From Bacillota bacterium (GTDB taxonomy: Bacteria > Bacillota > Clostridia > Tissierellales > Peptoniphilaceae), in the NCBI GenBank assembly GCA_023418835.1, contig JAEZYW010000015.1, forward strand, positions 1 through 29,283: a DNA stretch of 29,283 bases, given 5' to 3'. Shown here piece by piece: positions 1 through 7,062 of this stretch; within the stretch, counting starts at the first letter, position 1, and each line of letters begins with the position of its first letter. The notes below the pieces were generated by a model that was not told the origin of the DNA, ran no database searches, and saw nothing but the letters and a program-made list of their open reading frames with translations. The position numbers and the translations under genes were made by a program.

Positions 1-79
1 CAAGGAAATAGAAGATTATAGAAAAAAAGTGTCTATTGATTTAACAAAATCAATTAGACCGGATCTAATAGACAAATAA
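1..79 (+). CDS. trmD: C-terminal end of TrmD, tRNA (guanine-N1)-methyltransferase (partial)
   Basis: The window opens inside a gene whose frame runs from base 2 to a TAA at 77-79. The 25 visible residues end in a basic stretch followed by S-I-R-P-D-L-I-D-K, which resembles the R-R-P-D-L-L tail typical of TrmD. TrmD methylates G37 of tRNAs and prevents frameshifting. Its position 24 nt upstream of rplS is the usual arrangement (trmD-rplS). The catalytic domain lies outside the window, so the call rests on the tail motif and synteny only. Confidence 0.7.
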   Translation, partial: KEIEDYRKKVSIDLTKSIRPDLIDK

Positions 80-103
80 TATATATGAAATTAGGAGGTT
101 AGT

Positions 104-451
104 ATGGATATAATAAATATGCTGGAACAAGAACAGCTAAAAGAAGAACTTACTCAATTTAAAGTTGGGGATACAATAAGAGTAAACTATAGAATTATAG
201 AAGGCTCAAGAGAAAGAGTTCAAGCATTTGAAGGAATTGTAATAAAAATCCAAGGTAGTGGCATTAAAACTACATTTACAGTAAGAAGAATTTCTTATGG
301 TGTTGGTGTTGAAAGAACTTTCTTATTACATTCTCCAAGAATTGCTAGCATTGAAAAAGTAAGAAGCGGTAAAGTAAGAAGAGCTAAATTATTCTACTTA
401 AGAGACAGAGTAGGTAAGAGTGCAAGAGTTAAAGAAAGAAAATCTTATTAA
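104..451 (+). CDS. rplS: 50S ribosomal protein L19
   Basis: Encodes 115 residues, the normal length for L19, a protein at the 30S-50S interface. The central part carries the family pattern: V-G-D-T-I-R-V, then [23 protein letters not shown] and the basic R-R-A-K-L-F-Y-L-R end. An AGGAGGT ribosome binding site at 93-99 sits 4 bases before the ATG, which fixes the start. It is probably co-transcribed with the upstream trmD. No terminator follows: the promoter of rpsB begins two bases after the stop codon. Confidence 0.97.
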   Translation: MDIINMLEQEQLKEELTQFKVGDTIRVNYRIIEGSRERVQAFEGIVIKIQGSGIKTTFTVRRISYGVGVERTFLLHSPRIASIEKVRSGKVRRAKLFYLRDRVGKSARVKERKSY

Positions 452-452
452 A

Positions 453-481
453 TTGAACTGTTTTAAGGATTATGTTATAAT
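453..481 (+). promoter_or_regulatory. Promoter of the rpsB operon
   Basis: A TTGAAC -35 box (453-458) and a perfect TATAAT -10 box (476-481) are separated by 17 bases, and a TG dinucleotide (473-474) makes an extended -10. Transcription would start near 488, leaving a leader of roughly 97 nt before rpsB. The promoter begins immediately after the rplS stop. Confidence 0.8.
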
Positions 482-487
482 TTACTA

Positions 488-584
488 GGTAAAACAATCA
501 CATAGACTGATGGCTTAGGAGTTGCCAAAATGGTCCCTATCCCAAAAGATGACTATGGTAGAATTTAAAAACACAGGAGGAAAT
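488..584 (+). promoter_or_regulatory. Candidate structured leader of rpsB
   Basis: The expected 5' untranslated region of rpsB can form a closing stem CATAG (501-505) with CTATG (553-557), enclosing a hairpin TGGC (511-514) with GCCA (524-527); CTATC (538-542) with GGTAG (556-560) is a competing pairing. Ribosomal protein S2 represses its own mRNA through leader structures in other bacteria. Whether this element does the same is inference: I see short stems, and no conserved family that I can name. Confidence 0.4.
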
Positions 585-1418
585 ATGTCAGTAATATCAA
601 TGAAATCACTGCTTGAAGCAGGAGTACACTTTGGACATCAAACTAGAAGATGGAATCCAAAGATGGCAAAATTTATTTTTACAGAAAGAAACGGAATCTA
701 TATAATAGATTTACAAAAAACTGTTGTAGAAATTGAAAAAGCATATGCTTTTATGAGAGAAGTAGTAGCAGAAGGTGGAGAAGTTCTTTTTGTAGGAACA
801 AAAAAACAAGCTCAAGAATCAATTGAATCAGAAGCTAAAAGATCTGGTATGCACTATATTAACCAAAGATGGTTAGGTGGACTTTTAACTAACTTTGAAA
901 CAATTAAAAAGAGAATTGATAGACTTCACGAATTAAATAGAATGGAAGAAGACGGTTCTATCAACGTTTTTCCAAAAAATGAAATTCTAAAGATGTTAGC
1001 TGAAAGGGATAAGTTAGAAAAATTCCTAGGTGGAATTAAAGACATGAAGAGAATACCAGATATTCTTTATATTGTAGATCCTAAAAAAGAAAACATCGCT
1101 GTTAGAGAAGCTCAAATTTTGGGAATTCCAACAATAGCAATAATAGATACTAACTGTGATCCAGATGAAATTGATTATCCAATTCCAGGAAATGATGATG
1201 CAATTAGAGCTGTAAAATTAATTACAAAGACTATAGCTGATGCCATCATTGAAGGAAAAGATGGAGAAATAACATTTGACGAAGAATCTTCTTCTAATGA
1301 TGAAATGATTGCTGAAGATGAAATCTTTGAAGAAGATTTAGAAGAAACTGAAGAAGACATTGAAGATGAAGAATTCGACAATGACTTTGAAGAAGACACA
1401 GAAGAAGCTCAAGAATAA
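585..1418 (+). CDS. rpsB: 30S ribosomal protein S2 with an acidic C-terminal tail
   Basis: Encodes 277 residues from the ATG at 585, which has an AGGAGG ribosome binding site 4 bases upstream; the frame is open back to 522 but those 21 codons lie in the leader and lack homology. The start [19 protein letters not shown], then R-R-W-N-P-K-M and the [11 protein letters not shown] motif are characteristic of S2, which binds the 30S neck region and recruits S1/mRNA. Residues 226-277 form an unusual low-complexity tail with about 30 Asp/Glu among 52 residues and no Lys or Arg. First gene of the rpsB-tsf-pyrH-frr unit. Confidence 0.97.
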   Translation: MSVISMKSLLEAGVHFGHQTRRWNPKMAKFIFTERNGIYIIDLQKTVVEIEKAYAFMREVVAEGGEVLFVGTKKQAQESIESEAKRSGMHYINQRWLGGLLTNFETIKKRIDRLHELNRMEEDGSINVFPKNEILKMLAERDKLEKFLGGIKDMKRIPDILYIVDPKKENIAVREAQILGIPTIAIIDTNCDPDEIDYPIPGNDDAIRAVKLITKTIADAIIEGKDGEITFDEESSSNDEMIAEDEIFEEDLEETEEDIEDEEFDNDFEEDTEEAQE

Positions 1419-1424
1419 TTAATT

Positions 1425-1448
1425 AAGAGTTCTTTTAAAGGAACTCTT
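1425..1448 (+). promoter_or_regulatory. Hairpin between rpsB and tsf (attenuator-like)
   Basis: A perfect 8-bp inverted repeat, AAGAGTTC (1425-1432) and GAACTCTT (1441-1448), encloses an 8-base loop. Only a short broken T stretch follows (ATTTTAAAG), so it would be at best a leaky terminator or a 3'-end stabiliser. It lies between the rpsB stop (1418) and the tsf ribosome binding site, where partial termination would give more S2 than EF-Ts mRNA. Confidence 0.55.
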
Positions 1449-1474
1449 ATTTTAAAGTAAATAAGGAGGATAAT

Positions 1475-2122
1475 ATGGAAATTACTGCTGCATTAGTTAA
1501 AGAATTAAGAGACATCACTGGTGCTGGAATGATGGATTGTAAAAAAGCTCTAGTAGAAAATAATGGAGACCTTGAAAAATCAATTGATTGGTTGAGAGAA
1601 AAAGGAATCTCTAGCGTACAAAAAAAATCTGATAGAATTGCTTCAGAAGGTTTAGTAGAATCTTATATTCACGGAGGAAGAATCGGAGTATTGGTAGAAG
1701 TTAACTCTGAAACAGACTTTGTGGCTAAAAACGACGAATTCCAACAATTCTGTAAAGATATAGCAATGCAAGTTGCTGCTGCAAATCCAAAATATCTTTC
1801 AAGAGAAGAAGTTCCAAGTGAAGAATTGGAAAGAGAAAAAGAAGTTTTAAAACAACAAGCACTAAACGAAGGTAAACCAGAACATATTGTTGAAAAAATG
1901 GTTGAAGGTAGATTAGAAAAATTCTATGAAGAAATTGTACTTTTAGATCAAAAATTTATTAAAGATACAGACGTTACAATTGGAGAGCTTCTTACTAATC
2001 TAGCTGCTAAAATTGGTGAAAATTTAAGAATTAGAAGATTTGTTAGATATGAACTAGGCGAAGGACTGGAAAAAAGAGAAGAGGATTTTGCTGAAGAAGT
2101 TGCTAAACAAATTGGCCAATAA
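1475..2122 (+). CDS. tsf: Elongation factor Ts (short form)
   Basis: Encodes 215 residues of the guanine-nucleotide exchange factor for EF-Tu. The N-terminal UBA-like domain ([24 protein letters not shown]) is complete, followed by the EF-Tu-contacting T-D-F-V-A-K-N motif at residues 80-86. The length is well below the roughly 280-300 residues of E. coli or Bacillus EF-Ts, so the core seems reduced; short EF-Ts proteins are known in other lineages. The AAGGAGG site before the ATG is strong. It follows rpsB, the near-universal neighbour, across an intercistronic hairpin. Confidence 0.95.
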   Translation: MEITAALVKELRDITGAGMMDCKKALVENNGDLEKSIDWLREKGISSVQKKSDRIASEGLVESYIHGGRIGVLVEVNSETDFVAKNDEFQQFCKDIAMQVAAANPKYLSREEVPSEELEREKEVLKQQALNEGKPEHIVEKMVEGRLEKFYEEIVLLDQKFIKDTDVTIGELLTNLAAKIGENLRIRRFVRYELGEGLEKREEDFAEEVAKQIGQ

Positions 2123-2134
2123 AGGGGTGTTTCA

Positions 2135-2851
2135 GTGCAGCCTAAATTTAAAAGAATTGTATTAAAATTAAGTGGAGAAGCCCTTGCTGGGAATAAGCAA
2201 ATGGGTGTAGACATTGACACTATGACTACTATTGCCAATGAAATAAAAAGAGTAGTTGATTTGGGAGTAGAAGTCAGTATAGTTGTCGGTGGGGGAAATT
2301 TCTGGAGAGGTAGAGATGCCAGACTAGACGATAGAGCAGCATCAGACTACGTAGGAATGTTAGGAACCGTAATGAACGCAATTGCATTACAAGACTCTTT
2401 GGAAAAAATCGGAGTAGTAACCCGTGTTCAATCAGCCATTGAAATGAGGGCAGTAGCTGAGCCTTATATTAGAAGAAGGGCTATTAGACATCTTGAAAAA
2501 AAACGAGTTGTAATTTTTGCTGCTGGTTCAGGTAATCCATTCTTTTCAACAGACACAACGGCTGCTTTGAGAGCTGCTGAGATAGATGCTGATGTAATTC
2601 TTTTAGCTAAAAAAGGTACTGATGGAATTTATTCATCAGATCCCAATGTTGATCCTAATTCAAAGAAATTTGATACTTTAAATTACAAAGATATATTAAC
2701 TTTAGATTTAAAAATTATGGATGCTACGGCAACTTCTCTTTGTATGGACAATGATATTCCTTTAATTGTATTTGGAATAGATAAACCCAGTAATATATAT
2801 GACGTCATAGTAGGTAAAGATATTGGAACTATTGTAAAAGAAGGAGTGTAG
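2135..2851 (+). CDS. pyrH: Uridylate kinase (UMP kinase)
   Basis: Encodes 238 residues of the bacterial UMP kinase, which converts UMP to UDP for pyrimidine nucleotide synthesis. It belongs to the amino-acid-kinase fold: the N-terminal K-L-S-G-E-A-L-A-G phosphate loop, G-G-G-N-F-W-R-G around residues 52-59, and the [18 protein letters not shown] substrate segment are all present. The start is GTG, preceded by AAAGGGGTG. It sits between tsf and frr as in most Firmicutes; the stop and the frr start are only 2 bases apart, suggesting translational coupling. Confidence 0.97.
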   Translation: MQPKFKRIVLKLSGEALAGNKQMGVDIDTMTTIANEIKRVVDLGVEVSIVVGGGNFWRGRDARLDDRAASDYVGMLGTVMNAIALQDSLEKIGVVTRVQSAIEMRAVAEPYIRRRAIRHLEKKRVVIFAAGSGNPFFSTDTTAALRAAEIDADVILLAKKGTDGIYSSDPNVDPNSKKFDTLNYKDILTLDLKIMDATATSLCMDNDIPLIVFGIDKPSNIYDVIVGKDIGTIVKEGV

Positions 2852-2853
2852 AA

Positions 2854-3408
2854 ATGAATACTTTTTTGAATCCTTTTGAAGAAAAAATGAAAATGAGTGT
2901 TTCTGTTTATACCGAGGAATTAAAATCTGTGAGAGCAGGAAGAGCAAATCCTGCTATATTAGATAAAATAACAGTGCCATATTATGGAGTTGATACACCA
3001 CTTAATCAAGTTGCAGGAATATCCGTTCCTGAGGCTAGATTGATTACAATTCAACCATGGGATGCAAGCATTATCGGAGAAATTGAAAAAGCTATACAAA
3101 GATCTGACATTGGAATAAATCCTTCTAACGATGGTAAAGTTGTTAGATTAGCAATACCACCTCTTACTACTGAAAGAAGAGAAGATCTTACTAAACAAGT
3201 TAGCGGATATGGAGAAAATGCTAAAGTTTCTATAAGAAACATTCGTAGAGACGCAATGGAGCAAGTTAAAAAACTAGAAAAAGATGGGGATATTTCCGAA
3301 GATGACAAAAGAACTATTGAAGGAGATATTCAAGATTTGACTGATAAATACGTCAAAGAAATAGATGAAATTACTAGTAGAAAACAAGACGAAATAATGG
3401 AAATCTAA
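2854..3408 (+). CDS. frr: Ribosome recycling factor
   Basis: Encodes 184 residues, the typical RRF length. RRF splits post-termination ribosomes together with EF-G. Diagnostic features are the S-V-R-A-G-R-A-N-P-A-I-L-D segment, I-T-I-Q-P-W-D, D-G-K-V-V-R-L-A-I-P-P-L-T-T-E-R-R and the helical V-S-I-R-N-I-R-R-D-A region. The ATG lies 2 bases after pyrH and uses the AAGGAG at the end of pyrH. It is the last gene of its unit, closed by a clear terminator. Confidence 0.97.
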   Translation: MNTFLNPFEEKMKMSVSVYTEELKSVRAGRANPAILDKITVPYYGVDTPLNQVAGISVPEARLITIQPWDASIIGEIEKAIQRSDIGINPSNDGKVVRLAIPPLTTERREDLTKQVSGYGENAKVSIRNIRRDAMEQVKKLEKDGDISEDDKRTIEGDIQDLTDKYVKEIDEITSRKQDEIMEI

Positions 3409-3411
3409 ACT

Positions 3412-3439
3412 AAAGCCAAGATGAATCTTGGCTTTTTTT
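3412..3439 (+). terminator. Intrinsic terminator after frr
   Basis: The arms AAGCCAAG (3413-3420) and CTTGGCTT (3427-3434) form a perfect 8-bp stem with a 6-base loop, followed by an uninterrupted T run to 3439. It begins four bases after the frr stop and ends the rpsB-frr transcription unit. Confidence 0.9.
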
Positions 3440-3440
3440 A

Positions 3441-3476
3441 TGGAATAAATTATATATTTGTATTATAATCTATGAT
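3441..3476 (+). promoter_or_regulatory. Candidate promoter of uppS, apparently leaderless
   Basis: A perfect TATAAT (3464-3469) lies just after the frr terminator; the best -35 at 17 bases is the weak TGGAAT (3441-3446). Transcription would begin about 3476, essentially on the uppS ATG at 3477. No Shine-Dalgarno sequence is visible upstream of that ATG. Confidence 0.55.
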
Positions 3477-4217
3477 ATGAATAGTAATGAAAATTTATTA
3501 AATGAAATAGATTTAAACCGATTGCCTAAACACATAGCCATAATTATGGACGGAAATGGAAGATGGGCTCAAAAGAGAAACAGCATCAGATCTCTGGGTC
3601 ATCTAGAAGGAGCCAATAGGGTAGTAGAAATAGTTAGAACTTCTTCTAATTTGGGTATTGAGGTTTTGTCTTTATTTGCATTTTCCAAAGAAAATTGGAA
3701 GCGTCCTGTAGACGAAGTTGAAAAAATAATGTTTTTAGTTGTAAAATTTATTGATAATTACATTGATGAACTTCATGCCAATAACGTAAGGCTTAAAGTC
3801 TTAGGAGATATTGATGAACTTCCAAAGAAGACTTTGGATAAAGTAAATTATGCAATAGATAAAACTAAAAACAATTCCGGTATGATCTTAAATATATGTT
3901 TAAATTATGGAAGTCGACAAGAAATTTTAATGGCAGTTAAAGAATTATTGTCACAATACCAAAATAAGAATTTAGATGAAATAAATAAATTAACTCTTAA
4001 AGATTTAGAGAATTCTTTGTTTACAAAAGAAAATTCAGATGTGGACCTCTTAATTAGACCAAGTGGTGAGCTTAGAATAAGCAATTTTTTATTATATCAA
4101 ATAGCTTATGCTGAATTGTATTTTAGCGACGTTCTTTGGCCTGATTTTACTGCAAAAGAGCTTTACAAGTCTATAATAGACTATCAAAAAAGAGATAGAA
4201 GGTTTGGAGGAATTTAA
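3477..4217 (+). CDS. uppS: Undecaprenyl diphosphate synthase (cis-prenyltransferase)
   Basis: Encodes 246 residues, typical for UppS, which makes the C55 lipid carrier for peptidoglycan and wall polymers from farnesyl and isopentenyl diphosphate. Seen: H-I-A-I-I-M-D-G-N-G-R-W-A with the catalytic Asp at 25, G-H-x-x-G, L-F-A-F-S-K-E-N-W-K-R, L-N-Y-G-S-R-Q-E-I, and R-P-S-G-E (194-198) followed by R-I-S-N-F-L-L-Y-Q and L-W-P-D-F. The ATG at 3477 has no ribosome binding site and the promoter -10 lies only 7 bases upstream, suggesting leaderless translation. It heads the unit with cdsA, rseP, ispG and polC. Confidence 0.96.
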   Translation: MNSNENLLNEIDLNRLPKHIAIIMDGNGRWAQKRNSIRSLGHLEGANRVVEIVRTSSNLGIEVLSLFAFSKENWKRPVDEVEKIMFLVVKFIDNYIDELHANNVRLKVLGDIDELPKKTLDKVNYAIDKTKNNSGMILNICLNYGSRQEILMAVKELLSQYQNKNLDEINKLTLKDLENSLFTKENSDVDLLIRPSGELRISNFLLYQIAYAELYFSDVLWPDFTAKELYKSIIDYQKRDRRFGGI

Positions 4218-4985
4218 TTGTCAGAATTCTGGATACGAATTATAGCTTCAATATTGGGGTTACTGTTATTAGGGGCAGTGCTTTATTTTAATGGAATTAT
4301 TATAAATATTGCAGTATTCTTTTTGATTTCTATAGGACTTTTCGAAATGAGAAATGCTCTTTTAAAGTTAGATATAGATTTAAAGAGACCCTATTTAATT
4401 TTGGTGCCTTTATTTGTTTCCTTAGATTTGTATTTCAATAAAAATATTACACTTTCTATATTTTTTATTATGGGAATATGTCTCTTTGATTTATTATTTT
4501 ATAGGAATAATATTTTAAATGTAGCAGCACTTTGCTTTTCCTTATTTTATTTAGTATTGGGATTTTCATCAATTATATTAATTAATAATCCAATTTTAAT
4601 TGGGTTGATTTTTATAATAGCGTTTTCTACAGATAGTTTTGCCTATTTAGTTGGTATCACTTTGGGTAAACACAAATTGATACCAGATGTAAGTCCTAAG
4701 AAGTCTATTGAAGGCTCTATCGGGGGAATTGTTGGTACAATAATAATTTCTTCTTTTTATCTTTCATATTTTGGTATTGGAAATTTGCCATTTAATATAA
4801 TTTTAGGTTTTCTAGGATCAATTATAGCTCAGTGTGGGGATTTAATTGCTTCTAGAATCAAAAGGGATACAGGAATTAAAGACTTTGGAAACTTAATACC
4901 AGGTCATGGTGGAGTTTTAGATCGATTTGACTCAGTTATTCTTGTGGCACCTTTGATTATGATTTTGTACTTATACTTTTATTAA
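4218..4985 (+). CDS. cdsA: Phosphatidate cytidylyltransferase (CDP-diglyceride synthase)
   Basis: Encodes a 255-residue multi-pass membrane protein that makes CDP-diacylglycerol, the precursor of all phospholipids. The family signature is near the C-terminus from about residue 212: S-R-I-K-R-D-T-G-I-K-D-F-G, then P-G-H-G-G-V-L-D-R-F-D. Several hydrophobic helices precede it. The start is TTG directly after the uppS stop, with GGAGG at 4206-4210 spaced 7 bases. In many Firmicutes dxr follows; here rseP starts 10 bases later and dxr is missing. Confidence 0.95.
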   Translation: MSEFWIRIIASILGLLLLGAVLYFNGIIINIAVFFLISIGLFEMRNALLKLDIDLKRPYLILVPLFVSLDLYFNKNITLSIFFIMGICLFDLLFYRNNILNVAALCFSLFYLVLGFSSIILINNPILIGLIFIIAFSTDSFAYLVGITLGKHKLIPDVSPKKSIEGSIGGIVGTIIISSFYLSYFGIGNLPFNIILGFLGSIIAQCGDLIASRIKRDTGIKDFGNLIPGHGGVLDRFDSVILVAPLIMILYLYFY

Positions 4986-4995
4986 GGAGTAATTA

Positions 4996-5991
4996 ATGTC
5001 TATAATATATTCAATATTTATTTTTTTGTTAGTAATTTTAGTCCATGAATTTGGACATTTTATAGTGGCGAAATTAAATGGGATTCTCGTAAATGAGTTT
5101 TCCATAGGTATGGGTCCTGAAATTTTTTCCTTTAAAGGAGAGGAAACTCAATACTCTCTAAGAGCCCTTCCAATTGGGGGTTATGTTGCAATGGAAGGAG
5201 AAGAAGAGGAATCAAATAATCCTAGAAGTTTTAACAATGCATCACCCATAAGAAGAATTTTAGTAATAGCTGCGGGAGCAGTTATGAATTTTATATTGGC
5301 AATTATTTTATTTGCCGTTGTATTTTTAAATCTTGGAGTTCCTAGTACAACAATTGAATCTACTACTCCAAATTCTCCGGCGGAAATAGCTGGAATATCT
5401 TCTGGAGATACAATCGTATCTATCGATAACAAAAGAATTGAAGAATGGGCTGATGTTTCACGAACCTTAAACGAGGAGAAAAAAGAAACTGTTTTAGTAG
5501 AATTGTTAAGAAAGGGAGAACTTCTAACAATTGAGGTAAATCCAATAGAAGACGATGGAAATATAATTATTGGAGTTGTTCCTGGAAGAAAACCAATTAC
5601 TGGAGTCATAAGTGCTTCTGTTTCTCAAACGGTAGAAGTAGTTAAAGGAGTATTTAATTTTATATCTGAACTGGTAAGTGGTAAAGCTAGCGTTTCAGAA
5701 TTAAGCGGGCCCGTTGGAATAGTAAGACATATTGGCAGACAATCTAGCAGTGGGCTTATGTCTTTGCTATTTATAGCAGGAGTTATAAGTGCAAATTTAG
5801 GAGCATTTAACTTACTTCCTTTTCCTGCATTAGATGGGGGAACAATAATTATTACACTTATAGAAATGGTAACTAGAAAAGAATTTCCTGAAAAAATAAA
5901 AATGACCATAAATCTAATTGGTTTAACATTACTCTTCTCTTTAATACTTTATGTTACTATTTTTAATGACATCTTAAATCCAAGGATATGA
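4996..5991 (+). CDS. rseP: Site-2 intramembrane zinc metalloprotease RseP/RasP
   Basis: Encodes 331 residues of the M50 family, which cleaves anti-sigma factors and signal-peptide remnants in the membrane. The zinc motif H-E-F-G-H is at residues 17-21 inside the first transmembrane helix, a PDZ domain occupies about 115-185 (P-A-E-I-A-G-I-S-S-G-D-T-I motif), and the third zinc ligand is in N-L-L-P-F-P-A-L-D-G-G with Asp280. Two C-terminal hydrophobic segments complete the usual topology. An AAGGAG precedes the ATG. Its place between cdsA and ispG is typical; its specific substrate here is unknown. Confidence 0.94.
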   Translation: MSIIYSIFIFLLVILVHEFGHFIVAKLNGILVNEFSIGMGPEIFSFKGEETQYSLRALPIGGYVAMEGEEEESNNPRSFNNASPIRRILVIAAGAVMNFILAIILFAVVFLNLGVPSTTIESTTPNSPAEIAGISSGDTIVSIDNKRIEEWADVSRTLNEEKKETVLVELLRKGELLTIEVNPIEDDGNIIIGVVPGRKPITGVISASVSQTVEVVKGVFNFISELVSGKASVSELSGPVGIVRHIGRQSSSGLMSLLFIAGVISANLGAFNLLPFPALDGGTIIITLIEMVTRKEFPEKIKMTINLIGLTLLFSLILYVTIFNDILNPRI

Positions 5992-6004
5992 TTTCGGAGG
6001 AATT

Positions 6005-7051
6005 ATGAATTTAACTAATACTATAAATGTAGGTGGAGTTAAAATTGGGGGAGGAAATCCTATCTCAATTCAATCCATGACCAATACTAAAACTCAAGAT
6101 ACCAAGACTACAATCGACCAAATTCTCGCCTTAGAATCAGAAGGGTGTGAATTAATTCGAGTTGCCGTTTCCAGCGAAGAAGACGCTAATGCACTAGTTA
6201 AAATCAAAGAAAATATAAACATACCTCTTATAGCTGATATTCAATTTGATTACAAATTAGCCCTTTTATCTGCGAAAAATGGGGCAGATTGTATCAGAAT
6301 AAATCCAGGTAATATTGGATCTGAATTAAAAGTTAAAGAAGTAATAGATGCTTGTAGTCATTATGACATACCAATTAGAATTGGAGTGAACTCAGGGTCT
6401 ATCTCCCATGAATTATTGGACAAATATAAAGGAGTAAATGAAGATTCCTTAGTTGAAAGTGCACTTCAAGAAGTTAAAATATTAGAAAAATACAATTTTG
6501 ATAAAATAAAAATCTCCATCAAAGCAAGTGATGTAAATATGAATATTAATAGCAATCTTAAGTTAAGAAAGCTATTACCATATCCAATTCACCTTGGAGT
6601 TACAGAAGCTGGGGGACTTCTTAGAGGAACAGTAAAATCCTCTATTGGAATTGGAACCTTGTTATATATGGGAGTAGGAGATACGATTAGGGTTTCTCTC
6701 AGCGACGATCCAGTAGAAGAAATTAAAGTAGCAAAATACATCTTACAATCTTTGGGTTTGAGAAAATTTGGGGTAGAGATTGTTTCTTGTCCTACATGTG
6801 CAAGAACGGATATACCTCTAATAAAAATGGTTAAAGATTTAGAAGATAGATTGGGAGAAATAAAGGGAAATAAAAAGATTGCCGTTATGGGATGCGTCGT
6901 AAATGGACCTGGCGAGGCTCGTGAGGCTGATTATGGAATTACAGGGATGAACGGTGAAGGCGTGATATTTAAAGACGGCAAGGTAATTGATAGAGTTAGT
7001 GAAGAGCATTTAATTGACAGGTTGATCGAACTAGTCAATAGAGAAAGGTAG
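6005..7051 (+). CDS. ispG: 4-hydroxy-3-methylbut-2-en-1-yl diphosphate synthase
   Basis: Encodes 348 residues of IspG (GcpE), the [4Fe-4S] enzyme of the MEP isoprenoid pathway that turns methylerythritol cyclodiphosphate into HMBPP. It starts with G-G-V-K-I-G-G-G-N-P-I-S-I-Q-S-M-T-N-T, and the cluster ligands are Cys262 and Cys265 (S-C-P-T-C-A-R-T) and Cys297 (G-C-V-V-N-G-P-G-E-A, with Glu304). The ATG is preceded by CGGAGG. It supplies precursors used by uppS of the same unit. The pathway gene dxr is not in the cluster and would have to lie elsewhere. Confidence 0.96.
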   Translation: MNLTNTINVGGVKIGGGNPISIQSMTNTKTQDTKTTIDQILALESEGCELIRVAVSSEEDANALVKIKENINIPLIADIQFDYKLALLSAKNGADCIRINPGNIGSELKVKEVIDACSHYDIPIRIGVNSGSISHELLDKYKGVNEDSLVESALQEVKILEKYNFDKIKISIKASDVNMNINSNLKLRKLLPYPIHLGVTEAGGLLRGTVKSSIGIGTLLYMGVGDTIRVSLSDDPVEEIKVAKYILQSLGLRKFGVEIVSCPTCARTDIPLIKMVKDLEDRLGEIKGNKKIAVMGCVVNGPGEAREADYGITGMNGEGVIFKDGKVIDRVSEEHLIDRLIELVNRER

Positions 7052-7062
7052 TAATAGGAGTT

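Noticed and set aside
522..584. N-terminal extension of rpsB from the upstream ATG
   Set aside because: These 21 codons lie in the leader, have no ribosome binding site and no S2 similarity; the ATG at 585 has a strong site and the family start.
1175..1399. Serine-rich minus-strand open frame
   Set aside because: It mirrors the GAA/GAT repeats of the acidic S2 tail and has no coding support.
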